The translations under genes were made by a program, and so were the position numbers. Below are positions 1-10,228 of a stretch of DNA of 47,139 bases, in pieces. A model generated the notes under the pieces. It made no database searches. It was not told the DNA's origin and was given only the letters and a program-made list of their open reading frames with translations. Source of the DNA: Guyanagaster necrorhizus (lineage: Eukaryota > Basidiomycota > Agaricomycetes > Agaricales > Physalacriaceae); contig NW_025064919.1 of the NCBI RefSeq assembly GCF_019112545.1, positions 27,892-75,030 of the forward strand. Direction: 5' to 3'. Numbering within the stretch: the first letter of the stretch is position 1; every line of letters begins with the position of its first letter.

Positions 1-1
1 T

Positions 2-205
2 GAGGAAGAACAGACCTTGATAACTACAAGGGAAGGATTTGAGCTTATTCAAAAGCTGGAGGCATTTTGTGTTTCACAAGGTGACCAGGGTGGATTAGTA
101 CCACAGCTGAGGAAGTTGAGAGGGGCATTATTCAAGGAGATGCATGGAAAGCTGACCCAAAAGCCACTGACAGCATTTTGGGGAAATGACGACGTTGTCA
201 CATAA
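2..205 (+). CDS. C-terminal end of an unidentified ORF, possibly transposase-like
   Basis: The frame is open from the window edge and stops at TAA 203-205, giving about 67 residues; the 5' part lies outside the window. The tail reads QLRKLRGALFKEMHGKL and then QKPLTAFWG. A basic helical segment followed by a Q-x-x-L/I-x-x-F-W/F ending recalls the C-termini of Tigger/CENP-B-like DDE transposases, but this is resemblance only. No catalytic residues are in view. It could equally be the end of an ordinary host gene. Confidence 0.35.
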   Translation, partial: EEEQTLITTREGFELIQKLEAFCVSQGDQGGLVPQLRKLRGALFKEMHGKLTQKPLTAFWGNDDVVT

Positions 206-1109
206 AGTCACATGTCACATCACGTGCTATTTTGGTTCTGCATAAATCTATAAATGCATACAGTTTTGGTGTCTCCCGACCATATGCATTGTGAGATAGT
301 CAACTGTACCTACTAAACTCTTTGACTACCTGGTGCAAATACCACTGCTACTCTGGTGGACCTATTCTACCATCCCCACCAATTCATCCCCCTCCCTCAT
401 ATCCTCATCACCTACCTCATCATCCTTATCATCCTTCTATATCAACAACAGCAGAACAGCAGAACAGACTCTGGTAGAAGCAGTGCAGAGGATTTGTGAT
501 TGTTTGGTAGTAGCCTAACAATATCACCCAACTGCAACATCCTTGGAATCCAGGTACCTCTCATCCTCATACTTATCAACCAGCATACACACACTCTGGC
601 TCGTGCATCCACTGATGACACCTCCACCAACACATTCTCTAGGATCATCCTGCCGAATGTCTTCCACATGGTATGCAATTGTTTCGTAACTGTGAGGCTG
701 CTGTAAACTTTCTTCATGGTGGTGGTGTCAACTTAAAATCAGTCTCGGGTTCAAATAGGATCATTGCTCTGTAAGGTGAAAGCGGTCAGGGAGAGGCTGG
801 CTGGTGAACACAGTAAGTTGGTAGAGGCACATAATGATTCAACAAAGGTGAAAGGAGAGGGAAAGGAGAGACACACAACTACTAGTATATGGGAACCGAC
901 ATTCGTCTTAACAAGTCTTTTCCTAATGAGGGGAATTTTGAAGTTTTTCATGTTCACGAGAAGATGAGACAGAGAGAGAGATATTAGGGACTGAAACATC
1001 ATATAATAAAGTAAACGTATCTCCATCATGTAATATCGTCTGATGGGTATTTGGTGAACATGAGTCGGTACCTTAGCATCCGTTAGTACAGAGGAAGAGC
1101 GTATCAGAT
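206..1109. other. No gene seen; pyrimidine-rich stretch
   Basis: No exon chain could be built on either strand. Positions about 355-450 are strongly C/T-rich (repeated CATC, TCATCC). Short open frames here lack splice-compatible continuations. Confidence 0.5.
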
Positions 1110-1620
1110 TGTATTGCTCACATTGGCACGTCGCCGAGATCCAAGTCGCGTATGAATTGGAGTCTTCCGGTGTGATCCTGTCACTTGTTCGGCCATCAGT
1201 GGTACGTCTTTTTGGTAGAAGGCTCTGTGACCTCTCTCGTAGTCGTCTTCGCAATTCTTTTCAGGTGCCGAAGGAATCAAGAGGCATTGAGATAATGACG
1301 CTGAGTGCGCAAGTCGATCAGAAGGATAACGAAATCGTTGACGATCATACTCACATCTCGCTGAGTTCGTTGGAGGGGGGAAGTAGGTTATGGGATTGTC
1401 ATGGCAGGTAATTTTCATTCTTCCTGTCGATTTTGATGTGAAAAGCCATGAGACGGGACGGTGAAGGGATCCAGGGAAGAAGGAAAGAGGACCCTTGTCC
1501 ATGTATGTACGCATGAAGATTTGAATTACTATTCCCAAGAGACTTCTGGCAGGAATGAAGGCCCTTGGGTGCGAATACGCGTTTTTTTATGACTATTTTG
1601 GCCTTCCATTCGCACTATGG
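1110..1620 (-). pseudogene. Relic of the dispersed 91-aa gene family (copy R1)
   Basis: Read on the minus strand, this segment aligns by eye with the copies at 4027-4385 and 4785-4935 and with the intact small gene at 33341-33735. Shared landmarks are the exon end and donor GCGAGATGTGAGTAT, the acceptor CTCAG followed by CGTCAT, the second-exon block GAAAAGAATTGCGAAGACGACT (EKNCEDDYER, matching EGNYQDSYEE in the intact gene), the AGAGCCTTCTAC start of exon 3, and a GATCTCGGCGACGTGCC end. No in-frame start reaches the first exon and the second intron has collapsed, so it is a relic. The upstream part (to about 1620) carries GTGCGAATGGAAGG, shared with copy R3. Confidence 0.6.
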
Positions 1621-2127
1621 GCCTAGGTGGAAATGAATACAACTTCACGAAGAATTTGCGCGAGCAATGTACCTTCGGCTTCAAGGCAGGAATTGGTGCT
1701 ATATCGAGGACCATCTTTGTGTCGCAGAGAACCCTAGACTATCGTGCCCCGTGCAGATGTAGTTGAAGGGACCTTATACCACGTATTTTCAGACGATTTT
1801 CTCGATTTTTATATGTTACAATAAGTACCTAGTTCGTGTCTTCGCACACGGCTAGCTACACCTTTGTGCTCTTTCAACAAATTGCAGGGAGTGAAAGATT
1901 GAGAGGACGCACACTTAGAACAACACCCTCGGTGCAGTGCGTCCAGCAAACATCCAACGGTGAAAGAAAGGTAGACCTCCAAGATTCAGGGTCAAGGCTC
2001 ACGCAATGCCCTAAGCCCTAGTAGTACGGATAATCAGTCGCCGGAAAGACGCAAAGACGCGAATCGATCGATTTCGGCCGGCCCTAGACGGAGCACGTGA
2101 TAGCGTGCCTTTTTTGAATGACAAAAT
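1621..2127. other. No gene seen
   Basis: Intergenic DNA between the R1 relic and the elongation factor leader. Nothing beyond short open frames is visible. Confidence 0.5.
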
Positions 2128-2182
2128 TTTCCTTTGACCTCCTTCCACCATCATCGTCCTCCTTCACGACCCTCATATTTTC
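2128..2182 (+). promoter_or_regulatory. Pyrimidine-rich leader of the eEF1B-gamma gene
   Basis: A C/T-rich tract lies directly upstream of the start codon at 2201. Such tracts are common near transcription starts of strongly expressed fungal genes. No clear TATA box is seen, so the exact start of transcription is inference. Confidence 0.4.
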
Positions 2183-2200
2183 CTTATCCCGTACTAAAAG

Positions 2201-3777
2201 ATGTCGATGCCTACCCTATGGACAGTTCCCATGCAAGGAAAAGGCAAACCGGTACGTGCAGCGTGACTCTGATTCATATCGATAACTAAGATGTCCTGCA
2301 GATCCGGGCTGCAGCCGTTATTGGAGGAGTTCCCTTCAAGCTCCCGGATGCTTACACGCACTTTGAAGACAATCTGAAGCCTCCATTCTTGGGCAAATTC
2401 CCTCACGGAAAGATCCCAGCATGGGAGGATGGCGATTTCTTGCTCTTTGAGTGGTATGCGATCGCTCGATATGGTGAGTAATTTCGACATTTTGTGATTC
2501 GTTTTCGTTTTCCTAGGATGAGATTCATTCATTCAGTTATCCCTGTCTTAACACCCGTGCCGACAGCATTTCCAACTCTCTGATCTCTTTGGTCTTCTCT
2601 GTTTCGATGGATACTGATATCTTCGGTTCCTAGTCGCCTCAAAAGCTCCCAACTCCAACTTGCTCGGCTCGACTCCAGAAGAAGCTGCACAAGTTGACCA
2701 ATGGATCCATCTTGCAGAGAGCGAAGTCGACATCTACACCGTTCTCACCAACCACGTTTGCAACGGCAAAATCGCCGGCTACTCCAAACCTGCCCACACC
2801 TACTTTCTCGAGAAACAGCTCCGCGCTCTCAAGACTCTCGATGTGCACCTTGCCAAGCACACCTTCTTCGTAGGCGAGCGCATCACTCTCGCTGACCTCG
2901 GCGTCGCTGCCTTCATCCAATACGGCGTCGGCATCAGCATTGACGCCTCTGTTCGTGCTCAGGTCCCCCACCTCATCCGCCACCTCGAGACCATCGTCAA
3001 CCAACCCCAGCTGAAGGAGATCTACGGCCCCATCAACTACACCGAAAAGGGTGTGCAGTTCGTCCCACCGAAGAAGGAGAAGGCCCCCGCTCCCCCCAAG
3101 GAGAAGAAGGCTGAGGAGAAGAAGCCCAAGAAGAAGGAAGTCGAGGATGACGATGGCGAGGAGCCAGACGTCCCTCCCGAGCCCAAGGTCAAGAACCCCC
3201 TCGACGACCTCCCCAAGTCGGCATTCAACCTAGAGGACTGGAAACGGGCGTACTCCAACAAGGACACCCGTGGAGCTGATGGATCCCTTGAATGGTTCTA
3301 CCAAAAGTGAGTAGCCTATCTATTCCCCTTCACCGCGTAGCTTATGGTTTTCTTCAGCTTCGACGCCGAAGGCTTCTCCATCTACCGTGTCGACTTCAAG
3401 TACAACGATGAGCTCACCCAGACTTTCATGTCTTCCAACCAGATCGGTGGATTCTTCAACCGTCTAGAGGCCTCGCGGAAATACCTTTTTGGCTCCGTCG
3501 GTGTTCTGGGGCAGACCAACGACAGTGTGATCAGTGGTGTGCTCATTCTCCGTGGACAGGATGCTATTCCTGTCGTGAATGTCGCTCCTGATTTTGAGAG
3601 TTACAAGTACGAGAAGATTGACCTCAAGGACGAGAAGCAGAAGGCGTTCTTTGAGGGTGCTCTCGCTTGGGATCTGGAGCTCGACGGCAAGAAGTGGGTT
3701 GATGGCAAGAACGTATGTCGTTTCCTTCCACCTCGTCTTCACTCGTATACTGACATTACTGTCCGCAGTTCAAGTAA
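2201..3777 (+). CDS. EEF1G: Translation elongation factor 1B, gamma subunit
   Basis: Scaffold subunit of the eEF1B guanine-exchange complex that recharges eEF1A with GTP during translation. Exons are 2201-2251, 2302-2473, 2634-3306, 3358-3712 and 3769-3777; all junctions are GT-AG and the sum is 419 aa, close to the usual 400-420. The N-terminal half is a GST-like domain (VDQWIHLAE and FFVGERITLADL motifs). A Lys/Glu/Pro-rich hinge follows at about residues 220-260, then the conserved EF1G C-terminal domain (TFMSSNQIGGFFNRL, SGVLILRGQDAIP, WVDGKNFK end). The last exon is only three codons: Phe-Lys-stop. The start was chosen because MSMPTLWTVP leads directly into the GST fold. A broken copy of the 3' end lies 1.2 kb downstream. 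Confidence 0.97.
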
Positions 3778-4026
3778 TTTGATAGTTACCTCGTTGACTG
3801 TATTCATGTCGTTTGCTGATTTGTTACCGATTGGGGGTGTTGTTCGATAGAGAATGGAAAAAGGCTGTAATATACATGAGTGCTGACTGATGTCAGCTAG
3901 GTTCGAACCAGTCTCTGGCAATGTTTTGCGCCAGCAAAAAGTAGCAGTGCAATATCTTCGTAAGCGAATGGGGGCGACGTTCTTCCGAATAGATTACTCC
4001 TTCGGATCGCGCTTACGAACAAGGAA

Positions 4027-4385
4027 CCTCTATCCTTCATCCCTGGATCCTTTCACCGTTCCGTCTGATTCTCCTTTATAACAAACTCGGAAGTCAACGA
4101 CAGAAAGTGGACATTACCTGCAATCACTGACTCGTGCCTAACCTACTCCCCCTCCACCGCACTAATCGAGATGTGAGTATCATCGTCGACAACTTCACCT
4201 GTTATTCTTGCATGGTCAGCACCATTCCCCTGGCACCTGAAAAGAAATGTGAAAACGACTACAAGAGAGGACATATACCTCCAGAGCCTCGTACGTGGAA
4301 GACGCGCCGCCGATGGTCGAACCAGAAGGGAGTCGCGCCGGAAGACACCAATCCACTCGACATACGATCAGACCATCCAGACAAC
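4027..4385 (+). pseudogene. Relic of the dispersed 91-aa gene family (copy R2)
   Basis: Plus-strand counterpart of the relic at 1110-1620. The two share CCCTGGATCC(C/T)TTTCACCGT, the CCTAC-CCCC-CTCCA exon 1 block, the donor GAGATGTGAGTAT (about 4169), the second-exon block CCTGAAAAGAAATGTGAAAA, and GCGCCGGAAGACACC near the end. The frame is not open throughout and the second intron boundary is lost. R1 and R2 therefore form an imperfect inverted pair around the elongation factor gene. Confidence 0.55.
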
Positions 4386-4532
4386 CAAGAGAGGGAAATG
4401 TCATGGACTTTGCTCAGGGAAAAAAATAAAATAAAATGAATACTGGTCCATTATTATGTAGAAAAGTTCGACCTTTGTGGAGTTTCTCAATATTTATTTA
4501 TGTAAGCAAAAACCTTGCCGTACCAGAACATT

Positions 4533-4593
4533 TCCGACTGGGAGTCGAACCCAGCTTTAACGAGATCAGGTGTACCTACCAATATCCTATTGG
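4533..4593 (-). pseudogene. tRNA-Asp-like relic
   Basis: The minus strand carries a perfect T-arm (CTGGG-TTCGACT-CCCAG) preceded by GATATTGGTAGGTACACC, which resembles the D-arm of the tRNA-Asp at 40344-40436. The acceptor stem does not pair and the anticodon arm is damaged, so it is not a working tRNA. It sits between two relics of the small-gene family. Confidence 0.6.
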
Positions 4594-4784
4594 AGGTTCA
4601 GGAATTCCCAGTTGTGGAAACAGAGGAACAGAAAGGTCGATTCCTAACGCGTTGTCTGTCACTCTCTTTCACCCTTTGTCGAATCATCATCAGCCTATGC
4701 AGCTGGAATATTCATCGGGGATTTGTATGCATTTATCTGATATTTCAGCTCGTAGGGATGTGTTGGGTAAGGTAATGAGGAAAC

Positions 4785-4935
4785 GCGTAGTGCGAATGGA
4801 AGGAGAAAATAGCCACAAAAAAAGCGTATTCGTACCAGCGCTCCTTATCGCCCGTCGACCGAACTGAACGAGATGTGAGTATCACCATCGACGATTTCAC
4901 CTATCACTCTGACCATCTTGTATACTCAGCGTCAT
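4785..4935 (+). pseudogene. Relic of the small-gene family (copy R3), fused to the eEF1B-gamma copy
   Basis: It contains GTGCGAATGGAAGG and AAAAAAAGCGTATTCG, shared with the upstream part of copy R1. The donor ACGAGATGTGAGTATCACCAT follows at about 4868-4888, then the acceptor TACTCAG and CGTCATT. Just after this acceptor the sequence changes into the duplicated eEF1B-gamma exon, which marks a recombination junction near 4925-4940. Confidence 0.55.
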
Positions 4936-5475
4936 TCTCCAAACTCAGTGGATTCTTCGACTGTCTAGAGGCCTTGCAGAAATACCTCTTTGGCTCCGTC
5001 AGTGTTCTGGGCCAGACCAACCACAGCGTGATCAGCGGTGTGTTAGTGCTCCGTGGACAGGATGTCATTCCCGTCGTGAACGTCACTTCTGATTTTGAGA
5101 GCTGCAAGTACGATAAGATTGACCTCAAAGACGAGAAGCAGCAGGCGTTCTCGCTTGAGATTTGGACCTCGACGGCAAGAAGTGGGTTGATGGCAAGAAC
5201 GTACGTCGTTTTCTTCCACCTCGTCGTCTCTCGTATCCTGATATCACTGTCCGCAGTTCAAGTAAGTTGATAGCTACCACCTTTGCGAGTGTTGTTTGAT
5301 AGAGAATGAAAAAAGGCTCTAACATACTTGTGAATGCCGACTGCTGTCGGCCGCACTCGAACCTGTGCGCGGCGTTGTTTTACCGCAGCGCTTGACACCA
5401 AAAGCTCAAGGGCAACTCTATCGTAAGCAAATATTGGACGGAGACGTCTTCCGAACAGATTACTCAAAGGTGTCG
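4925..5475 (+). pseudogene. Broken duplicate of the eEF1B-gamma 3' end
   Basis: Copies parental positions about 3426-4010: most of exon 4, the last intron, the Phe-Lys end and about 230 bp of 3' flank. Recognisable protein is GSVSVLGQTNHSVISGVLVL and later DEKQQAF. A deletion of about 13 nt after GCGTTC shifts the frame, so the WVDGKN segment is read out of frame. The TAA after FK has become AAG. Because the intron is retained, this is a DNA-level segmental duplication and not a retrocopy. It has no N-terminal half and no visible start. Confidence 0.9.
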
Positions 5476-6295
5476 CAGGCGGGATTCCGGCCCTTGTAGC
5501 TGTGACTGGAAAGTGATGAATAAGGCAAACTAAATGCTGACCATTTCCAGATTTGGGAAGGCGGATGACAAGAAGGGGCGCCACTTGGGAGCGTCTGTTC
5601 TTACATGAAAACCTTCGCCTGGTGGGTAGCAACATGCCGTCAATATAGGATGAGGTTTGAGTAATTGTGCAAGTTGCCGGTCAGACTCGTGTGCCAGCCC
5701 GGCTAAAGCTATCCTGAAGGGTATTTATATCTCTGACATGTATGTCAGGTACCGAGAAAGTAAAAATACCATGTTGCCATCATGATCGGGTCACAGGAGA
5801 TGAGCAAACCTGACACTCGCCTCCTTGTCCTGCATAAAGACAGTTCTCCCTTTCTAGCTAAATATATATACGCTGGTTCCGTATAATGGCCTTTGCTTAG
5901 GCGTCAATCCATCGATGCCACGAAAACCTTTCCGAGCTATTTCTAGGCTTCGTCCGATCTATCTGTGAATAAATCATTTATCCACTGCGCAAGTGCCTGA
6001 CTGAAGCTGCGCGTCGACGTATTCAATCCATGACGCGAGGATATCCCAGCTCCATGCATAGGCCGTTGAGCACGCTCGACCTTTCTCGTGTGATCAGGCT
6101 ATTGTTGTAGTCCCCCCGGAAACATTTACAGAGAAGAGTGCCAAACTCCAGATACGTCCGGGGCGAAACCGCAGCTCGTTGATGGACCCAGGACTGCGGA
6201 TACGTATGGTCGGGATGACAATGAAAGCCCGGTTCCTCAATCCTCATCAACTCAATCTCTTACTACTTTTTTACCCCCGGCTCCAACGTTAAACG
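5476..6295. other. No gene seen
   Basis: Intergenic DNA. No exon chain or RNA gene was recognised; an AT-rich stretch with TATATATA lies near 5862-5870. Confidence 0.5.
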
Positions 6296-6904
6296 ATGTT
6301 AAGCACCTTCCCGCTATTCCTTCTTTGCTTGTCACTCGTTAACATCAAAGGAGGTCTGTTTCCTTGCCTTGCCTTGCAAGCGGAGATACTAATGACGGTC
6401 CACGCTGCAGTCCTCGGCCAGGAATTGATATCCTGGCTCCCTCTCGTCCATCGAAGCACCAACACTTCTGCTGTCAACATCTCGTACATTCCCGATGCCT
6501 GCACGTCTAATTGCGAGATCCTTATATCCATCGTTGTGAGTCGCGCATTATCGTCATTCCTAGTCATCATGCGGTACTGACGAGTCTTTATATAGGCCTG
6601 CGGAAGCAGCATGAGCTCCTGCCTATGCTCGACCAACTACAACGCGAGCGTATCTAATTGTCTTACCTGCTTCAAGAGTTCGGCTTCAGGCTCTGAGGAG
6701 GATGCGATGCTCGAAGAGTTGGATGAGTGTAAGTAACATGTCGCTTCGTCTTCTTTCTCAACCTTGGACTCATGTTGAAAAGTGTATGCCGAATGCGAAG
6801 CCGCTTCCTCGACCGATGCAGCGACAACGGGCGGAATTAAAGAAAGTGCTGCTCTAGCGGGGATGATGATAGCTACTTCGTGGATACTGACGTTTTTGCT
6901 CTAA
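6296..6904 (+). CDS. Small Cys-rich, predicted GPI-anchored secreted protein
   Basis: Exons 6296-6353, 6411-6535, 6596-6728 and 6783-6904 give 145 aa. The N-terminus is a signal peptide (MLSTFPLFLLCLSLVNIKG, cleavage probably after VLG). The middle has spaced cysteines (DACTSNC, CGSSMSSCLC, NCLTC, AEC) that would form disulfides outside the cell. The C-terminus has a small-residue region (TTGGIKESAALAG) followed by a hydrophobic tail ending TFLL, the usual layout of a GPI-anchor signal. The spacing is not a clear CFEM domain. Intron 1 has an unusual donor (GTCTGT) but a good branch site (TACTAATGAC). The exact role is unknown; wall or surface protein is inference. Confidence 0.82.
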
Positions 6905-7039
6905 TTCTTCACCAGACATGGTCTTTGGTGTTCGCTCGTTCTTACATTCATTTGATATTTATAGTGTGATCAGTTGTATATGTCATCGCAGTACTAGGGA
7001 CATACTCCATCTAGGGAAATCCTTTGCCACAAGTGTTAC

Positions 7040-7133
7040 GGCACTATAGCCAAGTGGTTAAGGCGATAGATTCGAACTTATGTTATGCATCTATTACTCT
7101 TTGAGTGCGCAGGTTCAAATCCTGCTGGTGTCG
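7040..7133 (+). tRNA. tRNA-Ser: tRNA-Ser(CGA) with a 12-nt intron
   Basis: Acceptor stem GGCACTA pairs with TGGTGTC, and the discriminator is G, as in Ser tRNAs. The D-arm is GCC-AAGTGGTTAA-GGC. The anticodon stem ATAGA/TCTAT holds anticodon CGA at 7073-7075, with an intron at 7077-7088 in the canonical place after position 37. The long variable arm (ACTC-TTT-GAGT) is typical of class II tRNAs. The T-arm is GCAGG-TTCAAAT-CCTGC. Confidence 0.95.
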
Positions 7134-7154
7134 TAATGGCATGTTGTTACATAC

Positions 7155-7159
7155 TTTTT
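7155..7159 (+). terminator. RNA polymerase III T-run terminator
   Basis: A TTTTT run lies about 22 nt after the 3' end of the tRNA-Ser gene. This is the usual Pol III stop signal. Confidence 0.7.
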
Positions 7160-7407
7160 CTTTAGCATAACTTGTAAGAATTGTAACGTTCAACTTTTGG
7201 TCGCATTATCTATTCCACTTTACATGACGTTGCCATTGACATCCACCTATATGTCAATTCTCGGCGGTGCTTCCTGCTTGATGTACTGAGTCAAGAAAAT
7301 ACCTATCAGCACCGAGAGAAATGTAACAGATACATTGGTAACATTCAGATATATTACCAGCTAGGTTAAAAATGCCTCAAGTAAGAACATAACGCTACTG
7401 AATCACG

Positions 7408-8673
7408 CTACGCGTTCCGACTCAGCCACTCGGTCCATTGTGGTCCGATCTGGCACATTAGCTCCGTGATAATCCCTTCCCACTTGTTCTTCCTCTGTGC
7501 CCACCATGACGAAGGACAGTTCGGATCTGTGTTCTTCTGCTCCATACTTTGCATGATGACGCAGTATTGCGCCACAAGCAACAGGGCCCTCGGGCGCCGC
7601 TCGAATACGAACGTCAAAAACCTGTCTGAGACGCCCGCGAACCACGCAAGGAGCGCGTATCCCTGGTACTGAGGGATAAACGATGCTTTCCAAGCGAGCT
7701 GCAGCAACGTAAGAGCCCACTGATAGTCCGCCGCCACTTCCTCGTCAGCGACCTCTTCCGGATCTGGGGCGCCCGGAGTGGGGAACGGGAGGGTAAACAG
7801 GAATTGAGGAAAGATGTCTCCAGACTTGGGGCTTGGCAGCGCCGACAGCAGTGCTGAGGGGGACGGTGGAAACCTGCTGGCCAACGTGCCGGTCACGCCC
7901 TGCGGAAGGGCCGGCCATTGCTGGCATGTTTTAGTCAAGACTCGAAGGATACGTAACCAGTTCCGGAACCGCGAGTTGGAGGAGGTCAATGAAGGGGGTG
8001 ATATGGCAAAGCCGTATATGACGACTATCGAGAGGGTGAACACGAAAGGGATGAGATTAGCGCTATCAAAAGAGGGAATGGTGAGCCCCGCCAGGGCCGC
8101 GTTGCAGTGTACAGTAGCCGCATGGGAGTAGCGTCCGGCCGTCGGGCTGGTGGGGTCGGCAGAATAGAGGTGAAGAGCGGAGACCGCCAGGATGGCATGA
8201 AGAAGATGAGAACCGTTGGCGTTAAAGGATAATCTCGGCACCGCAGTGTTCCATACGCTGTCCAGAGTGGTTTCATTGACGAAAGTGAGAGTGTAGCACG
8301 CCGTGCTGGTATAGTGGTGCATCAGCTCCAACGTCCGCGCGCTAAGAACAAAGGAAGCATCAGGATGCTGAAAAGTAGAGAGGATCGAGATCTCTTTAGG
8401 CCGTCGACGCGACAAGGCAGTTGAAAGAGAGGTAGAGGAGACCCGTCTGCCCTCAGGTGACGAGTGCACAAATTTGAAGGTTTTCGCGGGCCAAACGCAA
8501 TCCACCCGTCTCTTTATGCAATTTCTGCACAAGGGGTATTCTTCGTCACACTATAAATCATTAAGAGCATGGATTAGCAACAGCAAGCAGGTGCTAACCT
8601 TGACTTTTCGACGCTTGCATGTAGCACAACCTGTTCGTGACTTGGGATGAGGGCGTATGACTCTACCAGTCAT
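7408..8673 (-). CDS. Zn2Cys6 fungal transcription factor
   Basis: Two exons on the minus strand (8599-8673 and 7408-8550) with a 48-nt intron at 8551-8598; 405 aa. The zinc cluster spans the intron: CATCKRRKVK is encoded by exon 1 and CDEEYPLCRNCIKRRVDC by exon 2, giving the full C-x2-C-x6-C-x5-C-x2-C-x6-C pattern that binds DNA. After it comes a Ser-rich linker and a fungal-specific regulatory region (LELMHHYTSTACYTLTFVNE and LHAILAVSALHLYSA), as in UPC2-like sterol regulators and related factors. The start at 8673 was chosen because only it includes the first half of the zinc cluster. Target genes cannot be inferred. Confidence 0.9.
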
Positions 8674-9892
8674 TTTCGAGGTCAATTAGTGTGACCTTGG
8701 ATGAAAGCGTCTCTATCGCACGACAACAAACTTGGGTGATGGTCGAAGACGAGAAACAGAAATCAAATCATCCGATCATTTCGACCACATCACGGACGCC
8801 GAGCCTGGGCACGATGCAAAGAGGCGAACTTACAACTGCTGGAAAGAATGGCAACTTGTAATACCGTAAAATTTCTGGATTCCAGAATGTCTGAAATGCA
8901 AAGAACCTTCGAATCGTGGCTCTATCAGTCGCTTCGCGGACTTACATGTTAGGGCGAGTAGACCCTTCCAAGAGCTCCTCCGAGTGAAAAAGAATATTAC
9001 ACCTGACAACGAGCCATCATGCATCACTGGCGACAGATCCCATAAGGATACACTATCCAATACCTTGGTACACAAGTACCGGCACAAGGCAATAATTAGA
9101 ATTAATATCGGTCCAGGCATCGCTGATGAGCAAAAGCCGATTGCCGTTCCACATGAACCTTCAGAGTTTTGATACCATGTGAACAGCGGAGAACGCAACG
9201 TTGTTGGAAAAGATCGCCTATTAACCGAAGGGAAAGCGACTCGTAGGAGATGATGGACAGAAGAAAGAAAAGCGTGACGTGACACGCTTCGGAAAAAGTC
9301 GTTATTTTCCATGGTTACATCTTAAGAGTGCGGGCGGAAATGATGGAATGTAGATTAGCGCTGCCATTACATCTAACGCGTCTACAATCACAGCTCCTCG
9401 TCTTCACTTTCTCCTTGGCGATTGCCTCATGTAATGAAAGGCATACTCTGGGTTTGCTGGGTCAAATTGCCAAGATACAGATACCTCACTGGGAAAACAC
9501 ATCTGCAAAGATAGCTTTCTGCTAGTTCCCAAAGGGAGAAGCTTAGGAATGGCGATGTTTCCAGGTTGTTATCAAAGCCCTGTCCGTTTATGTCAGAGAG
9601 ATTTCGAGCACGAATGGATCAGACCAACTCGCGATAGGACTCCGGTGGCGTTCGGCAGTCGTTGAGCATGAGGGGAACGTAAGGGCTTGATTCCTTTTAC
9701 TCACCCATTCATAATGGCAGTCGCGAGCTTCTTGTCCACATTATCCTGGGAGCATACTTTCAAGGGAATCGATCTTGGTCCAGATTGTATTTGGGCGATG
9801 CGCTCATGTTCGGTACCGTAGGAAAACAAAGCGTACCATAGTCCCCCATCAGACGACAATTCTTTCCGGTGCGCTCTAAAAAGTTGTCAGGG
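8674..9892. other. No gene seen
   Basis: Open frames exist (for example 8830-9312 on the minus strand) but have no recognisable composition or splice structure. The left part is probably the promoter region of the Zn2Cys6 gene. Confidence 0.45.
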
Positions 9893-10228
9893 CACCGCAC
9901 AATGCAACGACGACTGCAGAACGTGAAACGAGGATGAAGGTCATCCCCGCGTCGATACAAAACCTTGACACCGAGTGTCCTTGATAAGAGACCGTGTTGG
10001 ACGCTGTAAGCTGAATAATTCATGCGTGATAATACTGACGCGTCTACACGAGGTAGAACTTTGCGTGCTAAGAAACGAAGGTCAAGGGCACCAGACACTC
10101 GGAGCAGATAGATTCACGACAGCGACAAACAACGATAATAGAACAGTCGCCTGGCGGCCATTCACGCAGAATTTTGATTCCTCCCCAACAGTGGCGTACT
10201 CTCATTTGGAGGAGAGGATATCGAAGAA
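9893..10228. repeat. Dispersed 340-bp repeat, copy overlapping the CNNM gene 3' end
   Basis: Homologous throughout to 13203-13541 in the same orientation (shared blocks include CACAATGCAACG, CTTGATAAGAGAC, GACAAACAACGATAATAGAA and TACTCTCATTTGGAG). It holds the last roughly 65 nt of the CNNM coding sequence and about 270 bp of 3' flank. Either the gene end was duplicated, or a mobile repeat supplied the present C-terminus. Confidence 0.85.

Noticed and set aside
751..1254. 167-codon open frame on the minus strand
   Set aside because: It overlaps the R1 relic, whose similarity follows another frame, and its remaining part has low-complexity Ser/Leu text without splice partners.
8830..9312. 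160-codon minus-strand frame upstream of the Zn2Cys6 gene
   Set aside because: No domain, no intron structure, no signal peptide, and composition like random translated DNA.
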